Below, in pieces: positions 8,519 to 16,629 of a DNA stretch of 32,877 nucleotides. Source of the stretch: Deltaproteobacteria bacterium (lineage in GTDB: Bacteria; Desulfobacterota; Syntrophia; Syntrophales; JAFGHS01). The notes under the pieces are model-generated. The model was given only the letters and a program-made list of their open reading frames with translations, did no database searches and was not told where the DNA came from. Both the position numbers and the translations under genes were made by a program. The stretch spans positions 1 through 32,877 of the forward strand of contig JAFGHS010000017.1 of assembly GCA_016930075.1 (NCBI GenBank). Reading direction: 5' to 3'. The number at the start of each line of letters is the position of its first letter. Within the stretch, counting starts at the first letter, position 1.

Positions 8519-10486
8519 TTGATTTACCTCAAAGACATCAACCTGTCCTTCGGCGGTCGCGTCATCTACGAAGGCATCGACTGGACCATTACAGAGCGGA
8601 GCCGCATCGGCCTTGTCGGCGAGAACGGCACGGGAAAGACCACCCTATTCCGGACGATCATGGATATGGCGCCGCTCGACTCCGGTTCCATCGAAATCCC
8701 CAACCGCAAAAACAAAACCATCGGCTATCTGCCCCAGGACCTGGTCGAACTGGAACCCGTCGGCCTGATGGAATACCTGAAAAAGAAAAGCGGCATCTCG
8801 GAGATCGAAGAACGGATCAAGGAGCTGGAGGAGATGATTTCCCGGTGCAAGGACGGGACGCCGGAATTTCAGAAGGTCACAAAGGATTATGAAACCGCCT
8901 GCGCCCTGTTCAACGCCAAGGACGGCTATGCCTTCGAGGCAAAATCCAAACAGATTTTAAAAGGTCTGGGCTTCCGGGAAAAAGATTTCCTCAAAAACTG
9001 CGCCGAGTTTTCCGGGGGATGGAAGATGCGGGTTCTTTTCGCGATTATTCTTCTGTCCGATCCCGACATCATGCTCCTCGACGAGCCCACCAACCATCTC
9101 GATACGGAAAGCATGGAATGGCTGGAGAGCTACCTGAAAGACTACAAAGGCACCATCATCGCCGTCGCCCACGACCGTTTCTTCCTCGACAAGATCACGA
9201 ACCAGATTGCCGAACTGGCCAACCGCCGCATTACGATTTATCGGGGAAACTATTCCTATTACCTTGTCGAAAAAGAAAAAAGGCTGGAAGCCCTGAAGAA
9301 GGAAATGGAGCTCCAGAAAGGGGAAATCAAACGGATCGAAGACTTCATTGAGCGGTTCCGCTACAAGTCAACGAAGGCCAAACAGGTGCAGAGCCGGGTC
9401 AAGATGCTGGAAAAATACAACGTCGTGCGGATCGATCCCAATGCCAAAAGCGTCCGGATCAAATTTCCCGAAGGGACGAAAAGCGGCAAGGAAGTCCTGG
9501 CCGTCGACAATGTTTTCAAGAGCTACGGCGATACAAAAGTTCTTACGGGATTGAGCTTCAACGTCTATCGGGGCGACAAGATCGCCCTCGTCGGCATGAA
9601 CGGCGCCGGGAAATCGACCTTATCGCGGATACTGAGCGGCAGCGAGGCACCCGATTCGGGTCGCGTCAAGCATGGCCTCCATGTGAGCATGGCCTTCTTC
9701 TCCCAGGAATCCGCCGAAAACTTGAACTACGAAAAGACGATCTGGGAGGAAATCAGCGCGGCAGGCACAAAGGCCAACGATCAGGAAAAACGGAACCTCC
9801 TGGGCGCCTTCCTTTTTTCCGGAGACGACATCCATAAAAGCATCGCCGTCCTGTCGGGCGGGGAAAAGTCGCGCCTGGCCCTTGTCAAAATTCTTCTTTC
9901 GGACACAAATCTCCTCCTCCTCGACGAGCCGACCAATCATCTCGATCTCAAGACGAAGGACATCTTTCAGGAGGCCCTGATCAAGTATCACGGGACGGTC
10001 GTTATCGTTTCCCACGACCGGTATTTCCTCGATCAACTGGTCAACCGGGTCATTGAACTTTACGATGGGACGTGCCGTGAGTACGCCGGTAATTATTCAT
10101 ACTTTATTGAGAAGCGGCGGTCGGAGACAATGGAATCCGCCGCTCAGGCGGCAGCGGCGGCAGCGACGACGACGGAGGATCCTGATGTCGCCCAGGCGGG
10201 CAGCCGGAAGACCAAAGAGGAAAAGCGCCTCGAAGCGGAGGAGCGAAACCGCCTCTCCAGGCTGACCCGTGGCATCAAGGTGGAGCTGGATGCTGTTGAA
10301 GACAGGATCGCCGCCCTGGAAAAACAAAAAGCCCAAAATGAAGCCCTCCTGTGCGAACCCGGCATCCACAAGGACCCCCTGAAAATCAAAACCCTCGATA
10401 AGGAATTGAAGGATATTTCAGCGGAGCTGGAAGATCTTTACGATAAATGGCATCAATTGACGATACAAATGGAAACTATTATTTAA
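8519..10486 (+). CDS. ABC-F ATPase (ribosome-associated type)
   Basis: A 655-residue protein with two ABC ATPase domains in one chain and no membrane part, i.e. the ABC-F class, whose known members act on the ribosome as translation factors or antibiotic-protection proteins. Walker A motifs lie near residues 35 (GENGTGKTT) and 361 (GMNGAGKST), signature motifs are FSGGWKMR and LSGGEKSR, and Walker B motifs near 183 and 463 both read LLDEPTNHLD. Between the domains is the long charged linker (ERFRYKSTKAKQVQSR). The last ~100 residues are Ala-rich, then charged, probably a coiled coil as in Uup/YheS-like members. Translation starts at TTG 8519, 3 nt after the peptidase stop, with GGGAG 8 nt upstream. 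No resistance subclass can be assigned. Confidence 0.88.
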   Translation: MIYLKDINLSFGGRVIYEGIDWTITERSRIGLVGENGTGKTTLFRTIMDMAPLDSGSIEIPNRKNKTIGYLPQDLVELEPVGLMEYLKKKSGISEIEERIKELEEMISRCKDGTPEFQKVTKDYETACALFNAKDGYAFEAKSKQILKGLGFREKDFLKNCAEFSGGWKMRVLFAIILLSDPDIMLLDEPTNHLDTESMEWLESYLKDYKGTIIAVAHDRFFLDKITNQIAELANRRITIYRGNYSYYLVEKEKRLEALKKEMELQKGEIKRIEDFIERFRYKSTKAKQVQSRVKMLEKYNVVRIDPNAKSVRIKFPEGTKSGKEVLAVDNVFKSYGDTKVLTGLSFNVYRGDKIALVGMNGAGKSTLSRILSGSEAPDSGRVKHGLHVSMAFFSQESAENLNYEKTIWEEISAAGTKANDQEKRNLLGAFLFSGDDIHKSIAVLSGGEKSRLALVKILLSDTNLLLLDEPTNHLDLKTKDIFQEALIKYHGTVVIVSHDRYFLDQLVNRVIELYDGTCREYAGNYSYFIEKRRSETMESAAQAAAAAATTTEDPDVAQAGSRKTKEEKRLEAEERNRLSRLTRGIKVELDAVEDRIAALEKQKAQNEALLCEPGIHKDPLKIKTLDKELKDISAELEDLYDKWHQLTIQMETII

Positions 10487-10599
10487 TTGTTATCATGGAT
10501 GCAAAGGATTCCCGCACCATACGGCCAGGTGAACGGGGACTTTGCCGATATTACCGCCCTGGCCTGTGAGCCGGGGAATCTACATATGACGACAGATTT

Positions 10600-10638
10600 C
10601 CTCGCCCCCTCCTGAATTCCATCGGGAAGGGGGCGAGG
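10600..10638. terminator. Inverted repeat between convergent genes (candidate terminator)
   Basis: CCTCGCCCCCT at 10600-10610 pairs perfectly over 11 bp with AGGGGGCGAGG at 10628-10638, leaving a 17-nt loop. It sits between the converging ABC-F and ilvD genes. There is no good T-run on either side, so a Rho-independent terminator is plausible but not certain. Confidence 0.5.
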
Positions 10639-10658
10639 GGTGCTGCTTTGCAGAGGGG

Positions 10659-12320
10659 TCAGTCCTTAAAGACGGCGCCGGTGCTGGCGGAGGTGACGAG
10701 CTTGGTGTAACGGCCGAGGTAGCCCGTCTTGATGCGGGGCTCCCGGGGCTGGAAAGATTTCCTGCGCTTTTCCATTTCCGCATCTGTGATCTTCAGGGTC
10801 AGCGTCTTTTTGGGAATGTCGATAAGAATCTTGTCCCCTTCCCTGACCAGGCCGATGGGTCCGCCTTCTGCGGCTTCCGGCGAGATGTGCCCCAGAGCCG
10901 CGCCGCGGGTTCCGCCGCTGAAACGTCCATCCGTCAGGAGGGCAACGGATTTGTCGAGACCCATCCCGACGATGGCCGACGTGGGCGAAAGCATTTCGCG
11001 CATGCCCGGGCCGCCTTTCGGGCCTTCATAGCGGATGACGACCACATCGCCCGCCTTGATTTTCCCGCCGAGAATCGCCTTGATCGCATCGTCCTCGGAA
11101 TCGAAAACGCGGGCTTTGCCTTCATTGACCTGCATATCCAGAGAAACGGCGGACTGCTTCACCACGGCGCCGTCGGGGGCCAGATTGCCCCGGAGGATGG
11201 CGATGCCGCCTTCCTTGCTGTAGGGGCTTTTGACGGAGCGGATCACGTCGCGTTTGGCGACCTGCGCGCTTTTCAGGTTTTCACCGACCGTCTTGCCGTT
11301 GACGGTTATGGCCTTCAGATCGATGACGCCCACCGCGCTGATTTCCTTCATGACGGCCTGGATGCCGCCCGCCGCGTTCAGATCTTGAATGTAATGAGGA
11401 CCCGCGGGGCTGAGATAACAGATGTTGGGCGTTTTTTTGCTGATCTCGTTAAAAAGGTCGAGGTCCAGTTTGATGCCTGCTTCATGCGCAATAGCAGGAA
11501 TATGCAAGACCGTATTGGTCGAGCAGCCCAGGGCCATGTCCACGGCAATGGCGTTTTTAAACGCTTTGAGCGTGGCAATGTCTCTCGGCTTGACATCCTT
11601 TTTCAGAAGCTCCATGATCCGCATGCCCGCCTCTTTGGCCAGACGCCTGCGGGCGGCTTGGACGGCGGGAATCGTGCCGTTCCCCGGCAGACCGAGCCCC
11701 AGGGCTTCGGTCACGCAATTCATGGAGTTGGCCGTGAACATGCCGGCGCAGGACCCGCAGCCCGGGCAGGCGCAATCCTCCATGGCGGCCAGTTCTTTTT
11801 GGGTCATCTGCTTGGATTTGACTTTTCCGACGCCTTCAAAAACATTGATGAGATCGACGGATTTTCCTTCGAAATTGCCCGCCAGCATGGGTCCGCCGCT
11901 GATAAAGATCGTCGGGATGTTCAGGCGCAAAGCCGCCATGAGCATGCCGGGGATGATCTTGTCGCAGTTGGTGACCATGACCAGGGCGTCGAAGGGATGG
12001 GCCATGGCCATGATCTCAATGGAATCGGCGATCAGTTCGCGGCTGGCCAGGGAGTATTTCATCCCCTCATGGTTCATGGCGATGCCGTCGCAGACGCCGA
12101 TGACGGGAAATTCGACGGGCGTGCCGCCGGCCATGCGGATGCCCGCCTTGACGTCCGCTGTGATAATATCCAAATGGATATGGCCGGGGATGATCTCGTT
12201 GGCTGAATTGACAACGCCGATAATCGGCCGGGCCAGTTCTTCATCCGTATAGCCCATGGCCTTGAAAAGGGAACGATGGGGCGCCCTTTCCACACCTTTT
12301 TTCATCAGATCGCTTCGCAT
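10659..12320 (-). CDS. ilvD: Dihydroxy-acid dehydratase
   Basis: 553 residues. It dehydrates 2,3-dihydroxy-isovalerate and 2,3-dihydroxy-3-methylvalerate to the 2-oxo acids of valine/leucine and isoleucine. Iron-sulfur ligands are visible at Cys119 ([10 protein letters not shown]) and Cys191 in the Cys-rich segment 183-191 (CACPGCGSC, followed by [11 protein letters not shown]). At the position where [2Fe-2S] enzymes carry a third cysteine, this protein has Gly (EIIPGHIHL, residues 42-50), as in the E. coli [4Fe-4S] enzyme. It therefore probably has an oxygen-labile [4Fe-4S] cluster. It starts 22 nt after ilvC with AAGGAGG before ATG and is the last gene of the ilv cluster. Confidence 0.95.
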   Translation of the reverse strand: MRSDLMKKGVERAPHRSLFKAMGYTDEELARPIIGVVNSANEIIPGHIHLDIITADVKAGIRMAGGTPVEFPVIGVCDGIAMNHEGMKYSLASRELIADSIEIMAMAHPFDALVMVTNCDKIIPGMLMAALRLNIPTIFISGGPMLAGNFEGKSVDLINVFEGVGKVKSKQMTQKELAAMEDCACPGCGSCAGMFTANSMNCVTEALGLGLPGNGTIPAVQAARRRLAKEAGMRIMELLKKDVKPRDIATLKAFKNAIAVDMALGCSTNTVLHIPAIAHEAGIKLDLDLFNEISKKTPNICYLSPAGPHYIQDLNAAGGIQAVMKEISAVGVIDLKAITVNGKTVGENLKSAQVAKRDVIRSVKSPYSKEGGIAILRGNLAPDGAVVKQSAVSLDMQVNEGKARVFDSEDDAIKAILGGKIKAGDVVVIRYEGPKGGPGMREMLSPTSAIVGMGLDKSVALLTDGRFSGGTRGAALGHISPEAAEGGPIGLVREGDKILIDIPKKTLTLKITDAEMEKRRKSFQPREPRIKTGYLGRYTKLVTSASTGAVFKD

Positions 12321-12342
12321 GGCTCCTACCTCCTTCAGTTCG

Positions 12343-13389
12343 TTATTTTTTTCGCCGCTCCGGTCTCAGGGCGCGCACGGCGGCGCCGGCCTGCCACATT
12401 TCGCTGTTTTTGATAACATCGAGTTCCTTCTGGAGTTGATCCCGGTAATCAGGCGCGCTGCCGACCCGGAGGACGATCTCCGTCTCTTTCCCCGTCGCAA
12501 CGCTTTCGTAGAGGTCATCGAAGACAGGCGCGACGGCGTCGCGGAATTTATCTTTCCAGTCCAGGGCGCCGCGCTGGGCCGTGGTGCTGCAATTGGCGTA
12601 CATCCAGTCCATGCCGTTCTGGGCGACAAGAGGCATAAGGCTCTGGGTCAGTTCTTCAACCGTTTCATTGAAGGCCTCCGATGGGCTGTGACCGTGTTTC
12701 CGAAGCAGGTTGTACTGGGCTTCGAGGACGCCGGCCAGACATCCCATGAGGACGCCCCGCTCACCCGTCAGATCGCTGTAGACCTCTTTTTCAAAGGTCG
12801 TGGGAAACAGATAGCCGGAACCGATGGCGACGCCGACGGCCAGGGTCCGATCTTTGGCTTTCTTCGTATAATCCTGGAAGACGGCATAGCTGGAATTGAT
12901 GCCGCTGCCGGCGAGGAAATTGTCGCGCACCGTGCGTCCCGCGCCTTTGGGGGCCACCAGGATGACATCGATATTGGCCGGCGGAATGACGCCCGTCTGC
13001 TCCTTATAGACGATGGAGAAGCCGTGGGAAAAATAAAGGGCCTTGCCTTCCGTCAGGTGAGGCTTCAATTCCGGCCACATCTCCTTCTGACCGGCATCGT
13101 TCATGAGGTACTGGATAATCGTAGCACGCCTGGCTGCTTCGATAGGCGGGAAAAGGGTTTTCCCCGGAACAAAGCCTTCGTCGATGGCTTTCTGCCAGTT
13201 GTAATCGCCCTCGCCGACGATGCACTGAATGCCGTTGTCCTTCATGTTGAGCGCCTGGCCCCGGCCCTGGACGCCGTAGCCGATGACGGCGACGGTCTCG
13301 TTTTTGAGGACCTCGCGGGCGTGCGCCAGCGTAAATTCCTCCGATGTAATGACCTCTTCTTTGATTCCCCCGATAATGATTTCCGACAT
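12343..13389 (-). CDS. ilvC: Ketol-acid reductoisomerase
   Basis: 348 residues. It isomerises and reduces acetolactate or acetohydroxybutyrate to the dihydroxy acids used by IlvD. The Rossmann motif is [12 protein letters not shown] (residues about 37-48). The C-terminal knotted domain holds the metal-binding acidic residues ([26 protein letters not shown]). Length and motifs ([15 protein letters not shown] at the end) resemble the ~348-residue subgroup found in Bacteroidetes rather than the common ~330-residue class I. The cofactor loop reads [12 protein letters not shown] and lacks the usual Arg/Ser/Lys that hold the NADPH phosphate; acidic residues are there instead, suggesting NADH use. 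AGGAGG precedes ATG 13389. ilvD follows 22 nt later. Confidence 0.95.
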   Translation of the reverse strand: MSEIIIGGIKEEVITSEEFTLAHAREVLKNETVAVIGYGVQGRGQALNMKDNGIQCIVGEGDYNWQKAIDEGFVPGKTLFPPIEAARRATIIQYLMNDAGQKEMWPELKPHLTEGKALYFSHGFSIVYKEQTGVIPPANIDVILVAPKGAGRTVRDNFLAGSGINSSYAVFQDYTKKAKDRTLAVGVAIGSGYLFPTTFEKEVYSDLTGERGVLMGCLAGVLEAQYNLLRKHGHSPSEAFNETVEELTQSLMPLVAQNGMDWMYANCSTTAQRGALDWKDKFRDAVAPVFDDLYESVATGKETEIVLRVGSAPDYRDQLQKELDVIKNSEMWQAGAAVRALRPERRKK

Positions 13390-13449
13390 AACTTCCTCCT
13401 TTTCCTTTTAATTACTAAATACTATGTTTCATAAATTCGGTTGCGTATG

Positions 13450-13522
13450 GTCATTTCGAACGAAGTGAGAAATCTTATAGAATATTGATTTAAAAAAGAT
13501 ATCTCCCTTCGATCGATATGAC
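13450..13522. repeat. Imperfect palindromic repeat between ilvN and ilvC
   Basis: A 27-base arm at 13450-13476 (starting GTCATTTCGAACGAAG) pairs with an inverted arm at 13496-13522 at 23 of 27 positions, around a 19-nt AT-rich loop. The GTCATTTCGA word also occurs in the element at 6887-7042, so this is probably a relative. In the ilv transcript it would form a long hairpin between ilvN and ilvC. Confidence 0.75.
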
Positions 13523-13543
13523 GCATCATTTACAAAATGGGTG

Positions 13544-14032
13544 TTAAGCTATTTGTTCCAGCGCTACCGTGCCGGTTCTGGTAAAATCGTCCATCCCCAG
13601 TTTGTCGAATCGGGCAAGGATAGCGTCTATTTCGTCAACATCGCCTGAAACCTCAACGATCCAATAACCTTCTTCCTTGCTCAACACTCTTCCGTGAAGC
13701 TTTTCCACTACCTGGATGATGCTGTTTTGATTGGCCGTACTCACCTTCAGCCTGATCAGGATCATCTCTCTTCTGATGGACGGTATTTTTGTCAAATCGC
13801 TGACCTGGATAATATCGACCAGGTTGTTGATCTGTTTTTCGATGGTCATCAAGGTGTCCTGATTGCCCTTCGTCGTCAGGATGATCTTTGACTTCCCCGG
13901 GTCTTTCGTGACATTGGCCGAGATGCTTTCAATGTTGAAAGACCGCAGGCTGAACACGCCGGCGATTCTGGCCAGGACGTCGGGTTTGTTGTTCACCAGG
14001 ATAGACACTGTCTTCTCTTTGATTTTGGTCAT
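13544..14032 (-). CDS. ilvN: Acetolactate synthase regulatory (small) subunit, copy 1
   Basis: 162 residues. It binds the catalytic subunit (IlvB), raises its activity and usually carries feedback inhibition by branched-chain amino acids. The N-terminal ACT domain is clear (TVSILVNNKPDVLARIAGVF, then RSFNIESISANVT), with the valine-site type GVF-x3-FNIESI pattern. The C-terminal half (REMILIRLKV) matches the IlvH/AlaC-like domain. It lies 50 nt after its ilvB partner on the same strand. Compared with copy 2 (16047-16553) only the overall pattern is shared, so the two are old paralogues rather than a fresh duplication. Confidence 0.92.
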   Translation of the reverse strand: MTKIKEKTVSILVNNKPDVLARIAGVFSLRSFNIESISANVTKDPGKSKIILTTKGNQDTLMTIEKQINNLVDIIQVSDLTKIPSIRREMILIRLKVSTANQNSIIQVVEKLHGRVLSKEEGYWIVEVSGDVDEIDAILARFDKLGMDDFTRTGTVALEQIA

Positions 14033-14082
14033 GGAAAGCTGCCTTTCTTTCGGGCGAAACCCGCCCTTCTATAGACACCCCA

Positions 14083-15765
14083 TTACTTCAAAAGCATATC
14101 ATTGAGCGACGCGCCGGGCCTGACCATGGGATAGACGCCCTCCTCCGGTTCGACATGAAAATCCATCACGACGACGCCGGGCGTATTTAAACCCTTCTTA
14201 AGCATCGCTTCCATCTCTTCCGGCTTGTCGGCCCGCAGGCCTGTGGCGCCGTAGGCCTCCGCCAGTTTGACAAAATCGGGCGAACCGGTGAGATCTGTTT
14301 GTGAATACCGCTTGCCGTAGAAGAGCTCCTGCCACTGGCGCACCATGCCGAGATAGCTGTTGTTCAGAATAACGATCTTTACGGGCAATTTGTTGTTCAC
14401 CGCCGTAGCCAGTTCCTGGATATTCATCTGAATGCTGCCGTCTCCGGCAATATCGACCACCAGCCTGTCCGGACAGGCAACCTGGGCGCCGATGGCGGCG
14501 GGCAGTCCAAAACCCATCGTCCCGAGACCGCCGGAAGTGACGAAAGTGTTGGGCTCATCGAAACGGTAAAACTGGGCCGCCCACATCTGGTTTTGACCCA
14601 CTTCCGTCGTAATGATGGCCTTGCCTTCCGTCAGCCTGTAAAGGGTTTCGATCACGCATTGGGGCTTGATATTTTCGCCCGTGCAGTAGCCCAGAGGAAC
14701 TTCTTCCTTCCATGCAGCAACTCTTTTGAGCCAGTTGTCCGTCTGGCCCGCCGGCATGTTATATTTCCCTGTGGCCATGAGTTCATTGAAAATCCGCAGG
14801 GTGGCCTTGCAGTCGCCGATAATCGATACATGGGATTGGATGATCTTATCGATCGTCACCGGGTCGATGTCGATATGGATGATCTTGGCATTGGGTGCAA
14901 AGGCATCCACCCGGGACGTCACGCGGTCGTCGAAGCGCACGCCGATGGCGAGCATAACGTCGCAATTACTGATGGCCATATTGGCGTAATACGTGCCGTG
15001 CATCCCCAGCATGCCGAGCCAGAGCGGATCGGACGCGGGAAAGGCGCCCAGCCCCATGAGCGACGACGTGACAGGAATGTTGACCTGTTTGACAAACTGC
15101 CGAAGCTCCTGCGAAGCCTTGCCGAGGACAACGCCGCCGCCCGTAAAGATGATCGGTTTGTGGGCCCTGGCAAGGAGAGTCAACGCTTCCTGACACTCTT
15201 CGACAATCGGTGTTTGCGATTTCTCCACAGGAATTGTCACGACAGGCAAATCGGCTTCCTCTATCTCCATCTGGATAATATCGACGGGCAGATCAATCAG
15301 GACGGGGCCGGGTCGCCCCGTCGAGGCGATATGAAAAGCGTCCTTCACGGTCTGGGCAATATCTTCCACCCGTTGAATCAAAAAATTGTGTTTTGTGCAG
15401 GGCCTGGTGATTCCCGTAATGTCGGCTTCCTGAAAGGCGTCGGAGCCCAAGAGATAGGACTGCACCTGGCCTGTGAGTACGACAATGGGGATGGAATCCA
15501 TGAAGGCGTTGACGATGCCCGTCACCGTGTTGGTCGCCCCCGGCCCCGAGGTCACCATGCAGACGCCCACTTTGCCGGACACCCGCGCATAGGCATCGGC
15601 AGCATGAGCGGCGCCTTGTTCGTGGCGAACCAGGATATTCTTGACATGGCTTCTGAATAGTTCATCGAATAAATCCAACACTTTGCCGCCGGGATACCCG
15701 AAGATCGTATCGACGTTTTCCGCTTCCAATGCCCGAAAAAGGATTTGGGCTCCCTTCAATTTCAT
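14083..15765 (-). CDS. ilvB: Acetolactate synthase catalytic (large) subunit, copy 1
   Basis: 560 residues. A thiamine-diphosphate and FAD enzyme that joins two pyruvates to acetolactate, or pyruvate plus 2-oxobutyrate to acetohydroxybutyrate. The ThDP-activating glutamate is Glu49 (VRHEQGAAHAADAYAR), and the Mg/ThDP motif starts near 436 (AGDGSIQMNIQELA, ending KIVILNN). The gene starts at ATG 15765, where the family's N-terminus begins (MKLKGAQILFRALE), with AGGGGG 9 nt upstream; a longer frame from 15795 would begin inside the terminator stem region and is rejected. It is preceded by a leader peptide and terminator (15794-15951), so its expression is probably attenuated. Confidence 0.95.
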   Translation of the reverse strand: MKLKGAQILFRALEAENVDTIFGYPGGKVLDLFDELFRSHVKNILVRHEQGAAHAADAYARVSGKVGVCMVTSGPGATNTVTGIVNAFMDSIPIVVLTGQVQSYLLGSDAFQEADITGITRPCTKHNFLIQRVEDIAQTVKDAFHIASTGRPGPVLIDLPVDIIQMEIEEADLPVVTIPVEKSQTPIVEECQEALTLLARAHKPIIFTGGGVVLGKASQELRQFVKQVNIPVTSSLMGLGAFPASDPLWLGMLGMHGTYYANMAISNCDVMLAIGVRFDDRVTSRVDAFAPNAKIIHIDIDPVTIDKIIQSHVSIIGDCKATLRIFNELMATGKYNMPAGQTDNWLKRVAAWKEEVPLGYCTGENIKPQCVIETLYRLTEGKAIITTEVGQNQMWAAQFYRFDEPNTFVTSGGLGTMGFGLPAAIGAQVACPDRLVVDIAGDGSIQMNIQELATAVNNKLPVKIVILNNSYLGMVRQWQELFYGKRYSQTDLTGSPDFVKLAEAYGATGLRADKPEEMEAMLKKGLNTPGVVVMDFHVEPEEGVYPMVRPGASLNDMLLK

Positions 15766-15793
15766 GTGTGTATACCCCCTATAGCTCTTTATC

Positions 15794-15830
15794 AAAAAAA
15801 ACCGCTACCTGTGGACCGGTAACGGTTTTT
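15794..15830 (-). terminator. Attenuator terminator of ilvB copy 1
   Basis: On the minus strand the RNA reads AAAAACCGTTACC, an 8-nt loop, GGTAGCGGTTTTTTTT. The stem is fully paired with one G-U, extended by A-U pairs, and followed by a U-run, 29 nt before ilvB. The bases at 15816-15828 (5' arm) can instead pair over 13 bp (two G-U) with 15856-15868, which overlaps the stop codon of the leader peptide. That competing stem would prevent the terminator. Confidence 0.85.
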
Positions 15831-15861
15831 CAGATAATAAATGATTATCAAACATAAACCA

Positions 15862-15951
15862 TTACCAGGACCCCTTGCACAAGGGACTAATGATCCCGCC
15901 AGTCAACCCCGCAACGACGCTTATGCTGTCTGCTAATCGCAATAAACGCAT
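15862..15951 (-). CDS. Ilv leader peptide 1 (29 aa, Leu/Ile/Val-rich)
   Basis: A short frame starting ATG 15951, too small to be found by ordinary gene callers. It begins MRLLRLADSISVVAGLTGG, continues with two isoleucines and ends at a TAA at 15862-15864. Ten of its 29 residues are Leu, Ile or Val (L3, L4, L6, I10, V12, V13, L16, I20, I21, L24). A GGAG ribosome site lies 9 nt upstream. The stop codon lies in one strand of the antiterminator. This is the layout of a classical attenuation leader: ribosomes stalled at Ile/Val/Leu codons leave the antiterminator free, whereas ribosomes reaching the stop cover it. A CCCTT/AAGGG hairpin within its last codons could be the pause hairpin. Confidence 0.8.
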   Translation of the reverse strand: MRLLRLADSISVVAGLTGGIISPLCKGSW

Positions 15952-15988
15952 CTTCTGAAGCTCCAATTTTACAATCGTAGGCGAGTTG

Positions 15989-16015
15989 ATTAACAGCGTC
16001 CATAGGCCTTGTCAA
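15989..16015 (-). promoter_or_regulatory. Candidate promoter of the first ilv attenuator
   Basis: A perfect -35 hexamer TTGACA (minus strand, 16010-16015) lies just after the stop codon of ilvN copy 2. The best -10 is GTTAAT at 15989-15994 with a 15-nt spacer; TAATCA at 17 nt is an alternative. Leader peptide 1 starts about 40 nt downstream. The -10 is weak, so this is tentative. Confidence 0.45.
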
Positions 16016-16046
16016 GGGGAAAATCTTTTTTTGCACGACCATTTTT

Positions 16047-16553
16047 CTATGCCCTGCCCTGCTTGCTGCGGCGCACGGAAATCGGACCGGTCCGGTTGAT
16101 TTCGTCGACGCCGAACTGCTGGAGATAATTCAGGACGGCCGTATTTTCTTCCTTTGTCCCCGTCAGTTCGAGAATGTAATAATCCGTCGTCATGGTGATG
16201 ATCTTGCACCGGAACGTTTCAATGGCCCGCATGATCTCCGCGCGGTTCTCCGGCTTTAACTGGATGCCGATCATCATCATCTCCCGGTGGATGTAATCGG
16301 GCCCCGTATAATCGTTGACTTCGATGACATCGACCAGTTTATCGAGCTGTTTTTTGATCTTTTCCGTAAACGCCCGGTCCGCCTGAGACGTGAGGGTAAT
16401 CCTCGATATATTCGGATCGACGGTCTCCGCAACGCAAAGGCTCAGGATATTATAGCCGCGGCTGCTGAAGACGCCGGAGACGCGGGACAAAACGCCCGGC
16501 TGATTTTTCACAAGCATGGAAATCGCGTGTTCTTCAATTTTTGTTGGAGTCAT
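16047..16553 (-). CDS. ilvN: Acetolactate synthase regulatory (small) subunit, copy 2
   Basis: 168 residues with the IlvH/IlvN layout: an N-terminal ACT domain (AISMLVKNQPGVLSRVSGVF, RGYNILSLCVAETVD) and a C-terminal ACT-like domain (REMMMIGIQLKPENRAEI). It lies 76 nt after its ilvB partner, with AAAGGTG before ATG 16553. No terminator is seen after its stop; instead the TTGACA of the next promoter follows within 40 bp, so read-through into the second leader is possible. Usual length for the family. Confidence 0.92.
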   Translation of the reverse strand: MTPTKIEEHAISMLVKNQPGVLSRVSGVFSSRGYNILSLCVAETVDPNISRITLTSQADRAFTEKIKKQLDKLVDVIEVNDYTGPDYIHREMMMIGIQLKPENRAEIMRAIETFRCKIITMTTDYYILELTGTKEENTAVLNYLQQFGVDEINRTGPISVRRSKQGRA

Positions 16554-16629
16554 AATGATTTTTCACCTTTCTACTTATATTAAATTTCCTTTCAATCTGT
16601 CATTAAATCCATGGACTCTGCTTTTCGCA

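Noticed and set aside
8519-10486. ABC transporter ATPase or known antibiotic-resistance ABC-F
   Set aside because: No membrane partner is adjacent and the linker fits the general ABC-F translation-factor class; no feature singles out a resistance subtype.
10887-12206. Long plus-strand frame opposite ilvD
   Set aside because: Antisense shadow of a GC-rich gene; composition (His/Asp/Gly-rich) is that of a reversed coding frame. The same holds for long frames opposite ilvC and both ilvB genes.
15794-15951. T-box riboswitch ahead of ilvB
   Set aside because: No T-box consensus is present before the terminator, whereas a leader peptide with antiterminator explains the region.
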